NCBI GenBank assembly: GCA_001875365.1
Contig: MIYX01000018.1
Location: 1 to 59,301 of the forward strand
DNA: 59,301 nt
Direction of reading: 5' to 3'
From: Marine Group III euryarchaeote CG-Epi4
GTDB taxonomy: Archaea > Thermoplasmatota > Poseidoniia > MGIII > CG-Epi1
This document shows, piece by piece, positions 31,528-39,104 of this stretch; the stretch's first letter is position 1, and every line of letters starts with the position of its first letter. The translations under genes were made by a program, and so were the position numbers. The notes below the pieces were generated by a model, which had not been told where the DNA came from, searched no databases, and was given only the letters and a program-made list of their open reading frames with translations.

Positions 31528-32532
31528 ATGTCTGAAATAAAGTTCGACTGGGAAACTGGAATAGATGAAGTTTGTTCAAAATTAACAGATAAGAAGCTCA
31601 TAGGAATACAGCTCCCAGATGGACTAAAAGTTAAATCTCATACTATCACAAAAAAAATTAAAGAGTTAACCGGAGCAAACGTAATTTTGTGGGGTGAGCC
31701 TACCTATGGGGCATGTGACTTAGCAGACAGGCCTTTGGAAGAAGTCGGGGCTGATGCTCTTATTCATTTAGGCCATATGCCTATGCCATATCATTCAGAA
31801 TTTTATGCAATACCCACTTATTTTGTACCTGTAAAACATACTGGAAAGTTAAATCTTAAAAAAGATAGTTTGAAAGAAATAAAGGAAATGCTACCTAAAA
31901 AAATAGGAATTGTGACTACTGCCCAACATTTGCATATGATTGATGAAGCTACTGAGAAACTAGAAAATATTGGCTTTGATGCAAGTGTAACTAAAGGTGG
32001 GCCACGACTGGCTGCAGCTGGCCAATTATTAGGATGCAACTCCTCCTCAGCAAGAAGATTAAAAGTGGATGGATTTTTGTATATAGGTACAGGATTATTC
32101 CATCCATTGACTGTAGCGTTATCAACAGGAAAGAGAGTAGCATGCGTTGATCCACATAATGCGAAAGTTAGTGAAGCTGATCCGAAACCTTTCTTAAAAC
32201 AAAGATATGCTGCAATTTCTATAGCTAGAGACGCAAAAAGATGGGCTGTACTTTTTTCAAATCAAATTGGCCAAAAAAGAATTGAACTTGCTGAAAGAAT
32301 GTCAAAAGCACTGGAAGAGGCAGGAAAAGAAGTTATAATGATTGGTAGCATACACCAATCTCATGATCAATTACTGGGAATGGGGATAGATGCTGCAGTA
32401 ATTACCGCGTGTCCAAGACTCGCCATTGAGGATGGACCCACTTGGCCTATGCCACTTCTTACAGTTCCCGAAACCCAAATTGTTCTTGGTAGGATAAAAC
32501 CAGATCCTTACCCATTTGACGAATTTGCATAA
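31528..32532 (+). CDS. dph2: Diphthamide synthase Dph2
   Basis: A [4Fe-4S] enzyme that transfers the aminocarboxypropyl group of SAM to a histidine of elongation factor 2, the first step of diphthamide synthesis. The 334-aa protein has the three cluster cysteines in order, C63 (TYGACD), C170 (LLGCNSS) and C295 (TACPRLAIED), spaced as in archaeal Dph2. Archaea use a homodimer, so one gene is enough. It leads a run that continues with TBP and an AsnB-like enzyme. Confidence 0.94.
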   Translation: MSEIKFDWETGIDEVCSKLTDKKLIGIQLPDGLKVKSHTITKKIKELTGANVILWGEPTYGACDLADRPLEEVGADALIHLGHMPMPYHSEFYAIPTYFVPVKHTGKLNLKKDSLKEIKEMLPKKIGIVTTAQHLHMIDEATEKLENIGFDASVTKGGPRLAAAGQLLGCNSSSARRLKVDGFLYIGTGLFHPLTVALSTGKRVACVDPHNAKVSEADPKPFLKQRYAAISIARDAKRWAVLFSNQIGQKRIELAERMSKALEEAGKEVIMIGSIHQSHDQLLGMGIDAAVITACPRLAIEDGPTWPMPLLTVPETQIVLGRIKPDPYPFDEFA

Positions 32533-32562
32533 GGATTAATATCTTAAACTTGCCCGGCCTCA

Positions 32563-33141
32563 ATGGTTATCGTGGCTAACTTAGAAATTGAAAATGTCAT
32601 TGTCGCATCCCACTTAGGAAAGGATATTGAATTAATTAAATTGGCAACCGAATTACCTAATGCAAGATACTCTAGTTCTGGAAATCCTTCGGTAATTATT
32701 GAGCTAGATCGAACAAATCCAAAATTTATAGGCCATAAGAGATTGAAAGCTGCGGGTGTTTTATTTGGAAACGGGAAAGTACTCGTTACTGGAATCGCCT
32801 CACTACAAGAAGGAAAAGAAATAATTTCAAAATTAAAAGATTCAATAAGGAACGTTGATCCTAAAATTAGTACCAAAAGAGCTACAAAAATTGAAAACAT
32901 GGTAACTAGAATGAGCTTTGGTAAGAAACTAGATTTGCAACTTATTTCAAATGCCATACCAGGGTCTGAATATGATCAGTTAAGATTTCAAGGACTCATT
33001 ATACGGGTTGATAACCCACTTGCTAGCTTCATTCTCTTTGAATCTGGCGTTGCTGTTATTACAGACGTAGTAAGTGAAGCGAAAGCCAAAAAAGCATTTA
33101 GTGAATTAAAAAATCTCATCGAAACTAGTATTTTAACGTGA
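32563..33141 (+). CDS. tbp: TATA-binding protein (divergent)
   Basis: General transcription factor that binds TATA boxes. The 192-aa saddle is a direct repeat: IENVIVASHLGKDIELIKLA begins the first half and RFQGLIIRVDNPLASFILFESGVAV marks the second. It is divergent. The first half has NPSVIIEL where TBPs usually have FPGL, and an unusual insert (KFIGHKRLKAAG). The second lacks the usual TGAKS-like turn. Some DNA-intercalating phenylalanines are therefore replaced. The stop overlaps the GTG start of the next gene. Possibly the only TBP, possibly a second specialised one. Confidence 0.82.
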   Translation: MVIVANLEIENVIVASHLGKDIELIKLATELPNARYSSSGNPSVIIELDRTNPKFIGHKRLKAAGVLFGNGKVLVTGIASLQEGKEIISKLKDSIRNVDPKISTKRATKIENMVTRMSFGKKLDLQLISNAIPGSEYDQLRFQGLIIRVDNPLASFILFESGVAVITDVVSEAKAKKAFSELKNLIETSILT

Positions 33142-34067
33142 ACAAAAATAAACTTTCTAAGATAGGGCTTGCTCTAGAGAAAGCTGTCAAAAAGGATTGT
33201 GAAAAAAATATTACTGTTTCTTTTTCTGGAGGAATCGACTCCGCACTTGTTGCTTTCTTAGCAAGTAAGTATACTGATGTTGAATTAATTGCTGTAGGCG
33301 TAAAAGACTCGCATGATATCGAAGCTGCTAAATCGGCTGCAAATGTTATCAATCTAGATTTAACAGTTAAAGAATTAAACGATGAAGAACTAATATCGGA
33401 AGCTACCATTTTACAAAAAAAACTTAAATTAACGCAGTTTGAAGTGGGGTTTATGCTCCCTTTTTGGGTTGCTGCTAAAAATGCTAAAAATAAAATCTTA
33501 ATGTGCGGCCAAGGTGCTGATGAAGTTTTTGGAGGATACGCACGTTTCCGTGAATCTATGAAGAACGCTAATCTTGACGAGGAAACTAAATCCTTATTGG
33601 AAATAATTCCAAATAGAGAACTGAAGATCTGTAAGCTATTCGGTCTCAAGCTTTCATGTCCTTACCTTTCGGAAGAGGTTATTCAAACCTCTAAACTATA
33701 TTCTCAAAAGCAACACATTGGAATAGTAGGCAAAGAAAAACTGAGGGAAGCTGCAATAGGACTTGGACTTTCCAAAGAAATTGCAAATAGAAAGAAGAAA
33801 GCTGCTCAATACGGAAGTGGGAGTCAAAAAGTTATGAAAAAGAAGATCAAACATGAGATAAATTTTGAAATGCCGTTTGAATCAGATAAAGTAGCTGAAT
33901 CAATTAAAAAAGCTACCGACCCTGAAAACGACGGATGGGTGGAAAGTTCTATTGAAAATAATATTATGAAGGCAAAAGTTAAAGCTCAGAATATGGGCAG
34001 CCTCAGAGAAGCTGCCGAAGATTTTATGTCTTGTGTTTCTATTGCTGAAAACGTCTTGAAAAAGTAA
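33138..34067 (+). CDS. AsnB-like PP-loop enzyme lacking the glutaminase domain
   Basis: A 309-aa protein equal to the synthetase half of asparagine synthase B. It has the PP-loop FSGGIDS (29-35) that adenylates a carboxylate, and the matching GQGADEVFGGY later on. The N-terminal Ntn glutaminase domain with its catalytic Cys2 is missing, so nitrogen must come from free ammonia or another protein. The substrate is unknown. It starts at GTG, overlapping the tbp stop by four bases. Its position after dph2 raises the thought of an amidation linked to translation factors, but diphthamide amidation is normally done by a different PP-loop family (Dph6). Confidence 0.85.
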   Translation: MNKNKLSKIGLALEKAVKKDCEKNITVSFSGGIDSALVAFLASKYTDVELIAVGVKDSHDIEAAKSAANVINLDLTVKELNDEELISEATILQKKLKLTQFEVGFMLPFWVAAKNAKNKILMCGQGADEVFGGYARFRESMKNANLDEETKSLLEIIPNRELKICKLFGLKLSCPYLSEEVIQTSKLYSQKQHIGIVGKEKLREAAIGLGLSKEIANRKKKAAQYGSGSQKVMKKKIKHEINFEMPFESDKVAESIKKATDPENDGWVESSIENNIMKAKVKAQNMGSLREAAEDFMSCVSIAENVLKK

Positions 34068-34092
34068 TAAAAGGCAACTCCATTAGAAGAGA

Positions 34093-34443
34093 ATGAGTCA
34101 AACATTTGATCAAATGCTTAAGAAAGTAGAAGAATTCCATAACAAACATGACTTTGCCAATGAAGAAAATAATGGGCATGATATGTCTTATCGAATTTTA
34201 CTAACTATTGAGGAACTTGGAGAATTAGCTGAGTGCTTCACGAAAGGAAAGTCCAAACATGAAAAGGCAGAAGAGTTGGCAGATATCTTAATTTTAATTT
34301 TCGGTCACTCAATAGCTATGGATGTAAACCTTGAAGAAGCATTTAACAAGAAAATGGAAATAATAATGAAAAGACCCGCTATCAAAGGCGATCTTGGCAT
34401 AAGAGTAACCGAATATAAAAAAATAAATTCGGCAAATCCCTAA
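34093..34443 (+). CDS. MazG-like nucleotide pyrophosphohydrolase
   Basis: A 116-aa all-helical NTP pyrophosphatase. Metal-binding acidic motifs are visible: TIEELGELAE (43-52) and EELADILILIF (61-71), the EExxE plus ExxD signature of the MazG/dUTPase-2 superfamily. Such enzymes remove non-canonical or excess nucleoside triphosphates (house-cleaning). One domain only, so probably a homodimer or tetramer. It lies 25 bases after the AsnB-like gene and ends just before citrate synthase. Substrate cannot be read from sequence. Confidence 0.84.
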   Translation: MSQTFDQMLKKVEEFHNKHDFANEENNGHDMSYRILLTIEELGELAECFTKGKSKHEKAEELADILILIFGHSIAMDVNLEEAFNKKMEIIMKRPAIKGDLGIRVTEYKKINSANP

Positions 34444-34446
34444 ATA

Positions 34447-35625
34447 TTGCTTCCTTTAATGAAGAATGTGTCGTTACCAAAAGATAATAAGGATTCAATA
34501 CCAGAGCCTACAAAGGGCTTAGAAGGAATTGTAGCTGCTGATACAAATTTAAGCTCAGTTAATGGGGAAAAAGGCATACTAAGATATTGTGGATTTAATG
34601 TCGATGATCTAGCTTTGGATACTACTTTTGAAGAGACTATCTGTATTCTATATGATTATGATTTGCCTACGGAAAGCCGTTTAACCGAAATGACTAAAAA
34701 CATAGGCGAAGCAAGAGTACTGCCCGATGAGGTAGTTGAGGTTATTACCAAATTAGTGGGAAAAACTTCACCTATGAGCACTCTAAGAACTGTTGTATCT
34801 GCTCTTGGGCATTATGAAAAAAATGTACCTCTGAGTGAATTGGCTCCAAAAGCTCTGAGACTTGTGGGACAAATTGCAACAGCTGTTGCATTGATACATC
34901 GTCTAAGAGAAGGTCTGCCAATAATCAAAGCTGATCCTAAACGAGGGCACGCAGAAGATTTTCTAAGGATGCTTCATGGAGATGAACCCTCAAAAATTCA
35001 AATCAATGCTTTGAATCTTTACCTAATCCTGCTAGCAGATCACGGATTTAATGCTTCTACTTTCTCCGCAAGAGTAACTGCAGGAACCTTAGCAAATCTT
35101 CACTCAGCAATTACTTCTGCTGTAGGCACTCTTAGTGGCCCACTTCATGGAGGTGCAAACGAGAAAGCAATGGAAATGATTCTGGAAGTTGGGAATTCAA
35201 AAAATGCTTCAAAGTATATTGAAAATGCTTTCAATAACAAACAAAAAATTATGGGATTTGGTCACAGGGTTTACAAAGTTGATGATGCAAGAAGAATTCA
35301 TTTAAAAAATATGACTGAGCTAGTTTGTAAAGAAAATGGCAACATGGAAATTTACAGAACTGCAGAAGAAATAGAGAGACAAGTAAGGAAAAGAAAATCA
35401 ATTATAACAAATGTTGATTTTTATTCAGCTCCACTACTTTACGAGTTAGGAATTCCTACTGATCTATTTACGCCTCTTTTCGCGATGTCGAGGGTAGCTG
35501 GCTGGACCGCGCATGTTTTAGAACAATACAAAAATAATCGATTGATACGTCCAAGAGCTAGATATGTTGGGCAAATTGATCGAACTTTCACACCTCTTCA
35601 ACATCGCAGTGAAAAACGATTTTAA
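34447..35625 (+). CDS. gltA: Citrate synthase
   Basis: Condenses acetyl-CoA and oxaloacetate to citrate at the entry of the TCA cycle. The protein is 392 aa from a TTG at 34447, or 388 aa from an ATG at 34459; I cannot decide between them. Catalytic residues are visible: His in LHGGANEKAM, His in MGFGHRVYK and Asp in NVDFYSAPLLYELGIP. The length matches the short type II/archaeal enzymes, and 2-methylcitrate synthase is the close alternative. Acetyl-CoA from the branched-chain dehydrogenase and methylcrotonyl pathway in this window would feed it. Confidence 0.93.
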   Translation: MLPLMKNVSLPKDNKDSIPEPTKGLEGIVAADTNLSSVNGEKGILRYCGFNVDDLALDTTFEETICILYDYDLPTESRLTEMTKNIGEARVLPDEVVEVITKLVGKTSPMSTLRTVVSALGHYEKNVPLSELAPKALRLVGQIATAVALIHRLREGLPIIKADPKRGHAEDFLRMLHGDEPSKIQINALNLYLILLADHGFNASTFSARVTAGTLANLHSAITSAVGTLSGPLHGGANEKAMEMILEVGNSKNASKYIENAFNNKQKIMGFGHRVYKVDDARRIHLKNMTELVCKENGNMEIYRTAEEIERQVRKRKSIITNVDFYSAPLLYELGIPTDLFTPLFAMSRVAGWTAHVLEQYKNNRLIRPRARYVGQIDRTFTPLQHRSEKRF

Positions 35626-35647
35626 TAAGTACCCTCTTATTCAACGA

Positions 35648-36223
35648 ATGTTAACCATTGATGAGGCAAGAAATGCCCTCAAAAAAGGCAAAATTATCGT
35701 TTATCCGACTGATACGGTTTGGGGAATAGGATGTAATCCTTTTGACCAAAATGCTGTAAATAATCTATTCAAAATAAAAGGTAAAAAGGAAGACGGAGTA
35801 AGCATCTTGGTTAATAACAAAGATTTAATCTCTGAATACTGCATTATGAATGCAAAGCAAGAAGGTATAATTGAAAAATTATTTCCTGGGCCTGTGACTA
35901 TAATATTGAAATCTAAGGTTGAATTTGCTGAAGGCGTTGCACGGAACGGAAACATTGCAATAAGGATACCAAAAAATGACACATCAATATCTCTGGTCAA
36001 ATATAATCCAATCATCACTACTAGCGCGAACATTCATGGTGAAAATATAGCCAAAAGTTTAAATGAAGCAAAAATAATATTCGGCAATTCTTGTATTTAT
36101 CTACATGGTGAAAAGCCTACTGGAGTTGAATCTACAATAATTGATTTAACTAAAGATACTCCCAAAATAATCCGCATTGGTGCTTTATACGGCAACACGT
36201 TGGAGGGTATAATTGAACATTGA
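35648..36223 (+). CDS. Threonylcarbamoyl-AMP synthase (Sua5/YrdC)
   Basis: Makes threonylcarbamoyl-AMP for the universal t6A modification at tRNA position 37. I start at the ATG at 35648, giving 191 aa; an earlier start would overlap citrate synthase by 62 bases and add unconserved residues. The YrdC fold is clear: IIVYPTDTVWGIGC, LFKIKGK, LFPGPVTIIL, ITTSANIHGE and GVESTIIDL. There is no C-terminal Sua5 domain, so this is the short YrdC type. It overlaps the methionine aminopeptidase start by 11 bases. Confidence 0.92.
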   Translation: MLTIDEARNALKKGKIIVYPTDTVWGIGCNPFDQNAVNNLFKIKGKKEDGVSILVNNKDLISEYCIMNAKQEGIIEKLFPGPVTIILKSKVEFAEGVARNGNIAIRIPKNDTSISLVKYNPIITTSANIHGENIAKSLNEAKIIFGNSCIYLHGEKPTGVESTIIDLTKDTPKIIRIGALYGNTLEGIIEH

Positions 36224-37106
36224 TGAATTAGAAAAGTGGAAGAAAGCTGGAAAGCTAGCACATGACGCTTTACACTTTGGTAAAGATCAGATTGATGAGG
36301 GAAAGTCCATGCTGGAAATAACTGAAAAAATTGAAAACTATGTTTATGATAATGGTGGTAAATTAGCATTTCCTGCAAACCTCGCCATCAATAACGTCGG
36401 AGCTCACTGGACTCCCTCTACTAAGACTACTGAAAAATTCCAAAGAGGTGATCTCGTAAAGTTAGACGTTGGAGTCCATATTGATGGTTATATTGGAGAC
36501 AACGCCCTAACTGTAGAAGTTAGAACTGAAAAATATGGTAAACTAATAGATACCTCTCGTGAAGCTCTTAATGCTGCCATCGAAGTAGCTGGACCAGGAA
36601 TTAATGTAGGCATGATAGGTTACGCCGTACAAACCACTATAGAAAATCGTGGATACAAACCAATCGCAAATTTAACTGGGCATGGGATTAAAAGATATAA
36701 TCTCCACAGTGGAATTTCAGTACCTAATGTAAAAGAAAATGGTGGCACAATATTAAAGCCTGGAGACATAATTGCAATTGAACCTTTTGTAACTGATGGA
36801 GCTGGACGCGTTGGAGGAAAGAGAAACTCAAACATTTATCACATTAGACAGGTTCGAAATATCAGAGACGAAAAGGCAGCTGAAATGATAGATGAAATAC
36901 AGCACAGATACAAAGGACTACCTTTCGCTGAAAGATGGTTGCATGATATTCAAACGAATGATGCTGCAAATAGCTTAACAAAGCTAATGAGAGCAGGTAT
37001 TATCTCATATTATCCTGTTCTGGATGAGCTGGGTAAAGGAATGGTAGCACAATCTGAGCATACGGTTTTAATAACAAATTCAGGTTCTGAGGTCCTTACA
37101 AATTGA
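36213..37106 (+). CDS. map: Methionine aminopeptidase, type II
   Basis: Removes the initiator methionine from new proteins. The 297-aa pita-bread enzyme carries the two-metal site: the two aspartates in LDVGVHIDGYIGDNALT, His in GHGIKRYNLH, Glu in AIEPFVT and Glu in AQSEHT. The insert of about 60 residues between them marks the archaeal/eukaryotic type II. Its start is a TTG inside the sua5 3' end; the nearby ATG is out of frame. The stop overlaps the next gene's TTG start (TTGA). Confidence 0.93.
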   Translation: MNIDELEKWKKAGKLAHDALHFGKDQIDEGKSMLEITEKIENYVYDNGGKLAFPANLAINNVGAHWTPSTKTTEKFQRGDLVKLDVGVHIDGYIGDNALTVEVRTEKYGKLIDTSREALNAAIEVAGPGINVGMIGYAVQTTIENRGYKPIANLTGHGIKRYNLHSGISVPNVKENGGTILKPGDIIAIEPFVTDGAGRVGGKRNSNIYHIRQVRNIRDEKAAEMIDEIQHRYKGLPFAERWLHDIQTNDAANSLTKLMRAGIISYYPVLDELGKGMVAQSEHTVLITNSGSEVLTN

Positions 37107-38935
37107 ACGACTCAGAAGCTTTTAGTCGCTTAAGAGGCATAATTAATTCACCAATGCTACAATTGAATATTGTAGCTGCAATTACGGGAGCAAGTGCAGC
37201 GATTCTAACCTGGGTTTTCATCTCTATGACTGGACTAATGCAAGGTATATTCTATGGAGATTCGCTTGTTCAAAATAATATTACTGAATCGGATAGGCCA
37301 TGGCTTATTATTTTTGTTCCTGCGTTAGGAGGGCTAATTGCTGGATTAATAATTGAGTACTGGTCAAGAGAAGCAAAGGGAGTAGGTGTACCTCTTGTTA
37401 TGGAGGCTGTAGCATTTAAACAAGCAAGATTAAGTGCAAAGCAAGGTTTGGCTAAGTGTGTTGCTGCTATCACAAGTGTAGGTACTGGAATGTCTTTAGG
37501 ACGGGTTGGCCCTATGGTAGTTGTATCATCAACTCTTGCTTCTGAAATAGGTCAAAGAACTGGAAAGACCGTTGATGAAACAAGAACAATAGTAGGATGC
37601 GGAGCTGCTGCCGCTATCACAACTGCATTCAACGCACCACTTGGGGGAGTATTGTTCGCTATTGAACTCATTTTGGCAGAATTAAAGACTAAATCCTTCA
37701 TTCCAATCGTTGTAGCTGCAGTAATTGCGACTACAGTTGGTAGAAGCTTAACCGGGGACGTTGCTGCGTTTGATAGTATTCCCCAATATAAATTAGGATC
37801 TGCTGTCGAATATCCATTCTACATAATTTTAGGAATGTTAACTGGATTTACTGCATCTATATTCATAAAATCTCTTAATTTTGTTGAAATAGAATTCGAA
37901 AAGTTAAAAGCAATCCCTGTACCTCTAAAAACATGTCTTGGAGGGCTTTTTGTAGGCCTCATTGCTTTCTCGTTTCCACAAATTCTGGGAAATGGATTTG
38001 ATGTTACATCTGACTTGATATCATTAGATAGCGACGAAAATGGAAGCATAATTGTCGGTGAAAATCTAGCTGGCGACAATAATAGTGGTTCAATTATAGA
38101 CGATCTTTTCATATTTATATTTTCAATAATGGCACTGAAGATAATAGCTACTTCTGTATCTATTGGCTCAGGTGGGTCTGGAGGCATTTTTACTCCTAGT
38201 TTGTTTATCGGAGCTGCAATAGGAGCTGGAATGGGTTTGTTTATGAATGATTTAGGAATAATTACACATCCTGGTGCATTTGCTTTAGTGGGAATGGCTG
38301 CGTTTGTTGCATCTACAACAAGAGCAACATTAACGGCAATAGTTCTGCTCTTTGAGATGACTGCAACATATGAAATTATTTTACCCTTAATGCTTTCATG
38401 TGTAGTAGCAGATGCAACGTGTTATGTTATCTCTAAAGAATCGGCTTATACTTCTAAATTAGCCAGAATGGGAATAAATATTGATCTAGGGGCTGAACAG
38501 GATATAATGAGGATGATTACTGTTAAAGAAGCAATGAGCAATGAAGTAATGACCATTACTCCAGATAAACCCTTGGAATTGGCTTTACAAATTATTGAAG
38601 ATACAGGTCACATGAGTTTGCCAGTCATTGATGATAAAGAAAAACTTTATGGAATTATTACTTGGACTGACATACACAATGCAGCAATTAAGCATGAAAG
38701 GCATTTAACAATTAAAGATTATTGTGTAACTGACTTAATCACTGTAAATCCTAGAGACACGCTATCAGAGGCATTGGATTGCTTAGGCTCTAGAGAAATT
38801 AGCCATTTGCCAGTGGTAGATACCTCAGATAAGAAAAAATTAATAGGAATTATTACAAAAGGAGACATAATTAAAGCTTATAATCGTCAGAGATTAGCTC
38901 GTAAAAAGATGAGTAGAGATGGAAAAAAAGACTGA
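37103..38935 (+). CDS. ClC-family chloride channel with CBS pair
   Basis: A 610-aa ClC membrane protein with about 12 helices (20-440) followed by a C-terminal CBS pair (about 470-600: VKEAMSNEVMTITPD, then ITVNPRDTLSEAL). Selectivity motifs are present: GVGVPLVMEAV, GMSLGRVGPMVV and GGIFTPSLFIGA. The gating glutamate of GREGP is replaced by valine (GRVGP), which in characterised ClCs uncouples or abolishes proton exchange, so this is probably a channel. CBS domains may sense adenine nucleotides. TTG start overlapping map by four bases. Confidence 0.92.
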   Translation: MNDSEAFSRLRGIINSPMLQLNIVAAITGASAAILTWVFISMTGLMQGIFYGDSLVQNNITESDRPWLIIFVPALGGLIAGLIIEYWSREAKGVGVPLVMEAVAFKQARLSAKQGLAKCVAAITSVGTGMSLGRVGPMVVVSSTLASEIGQRTGKTVDETRTIVGCGAAAAITTAFNAPLGGVLFAIELILAELKTKSFIPIVVAAVIATTVGRSLTGDVAAFDSIPQYKLGSAVEYPFYIILGMLTGFTASIFIKSLNFVEIEFEKLKAIPVPLKTCLGGLFVGLIAFSFPQILGNGFDVTSDLISLDSDENGSIIVGENLAGDNNSGSIIDDLFIFIFSIMALKIIATSVSIGSGGSGGIFTPSLFIGAAIGAGMGLFMNDLGIITHPGAFALVGMAAFVASTTRATLTAIVLLFEMTATYEIILPLMLSCVVADATCYVISKESAYTSKLARMGINIDLGAEQDIMRMITVKEAMSNEVMTITPDKPLELALQIIEDTGHMSLPVIDDKEKLYGIITWTDIHNAAIKHERHLTIKDYCVTDLITVNPRDTLSEALDCLGSREISHLPVVDTSDKKKLIGIITKGDIIKAYNRQRLARKKMSRDGKKD

Positions 38936-38971
38936 AACAAGCTTTTAATTGAGAAGTATAGATACAATAAA

Positions 38972-39100
38972 ATGTCGACAAGCAAAGATCTGGACGAAAT
39001 TAGACTTGGAGATGCTGATAACGGCGTGAAAGCCAAGAGCTCTCCCTCTCTAACGAGTCTCTTTGAAAAGTTAGTCGAAATACTTAAAAAATATTGGTGA
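38972..39100 (+). CDS. 42-aa mini-protein before the SAP-repeat gene
   Basis: A short frame of 42 codons starting MSTSKDLDEIRLG and ending LFEKLVEILKKYW. The last 16 residues form a clear amphipathic helix (leucine, isoleucine and phenylalanine alternating with Lys and Glu). It ends four bases before the ATG of the SAP-repeat gene and starts 36 bases after the ClC stop, the usual operon spacing here. Unrecognised. It is short, so it could be chance, but spacing and composition favour a real gene. Confidence 0.5.
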   Translation: MSTSKDLDEIRLGDADNGVKAKSSPSLTSLFEKLVEILKKYW

Positions 39101-39104
39101 AAAA

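Noticed and set aside
35564..35648. Longer Sua5 start overlapping citrate synthase
   Set aside because: The extra 28 residues are unconserved and the ATG at 35648 begins right at the YrdC fold.
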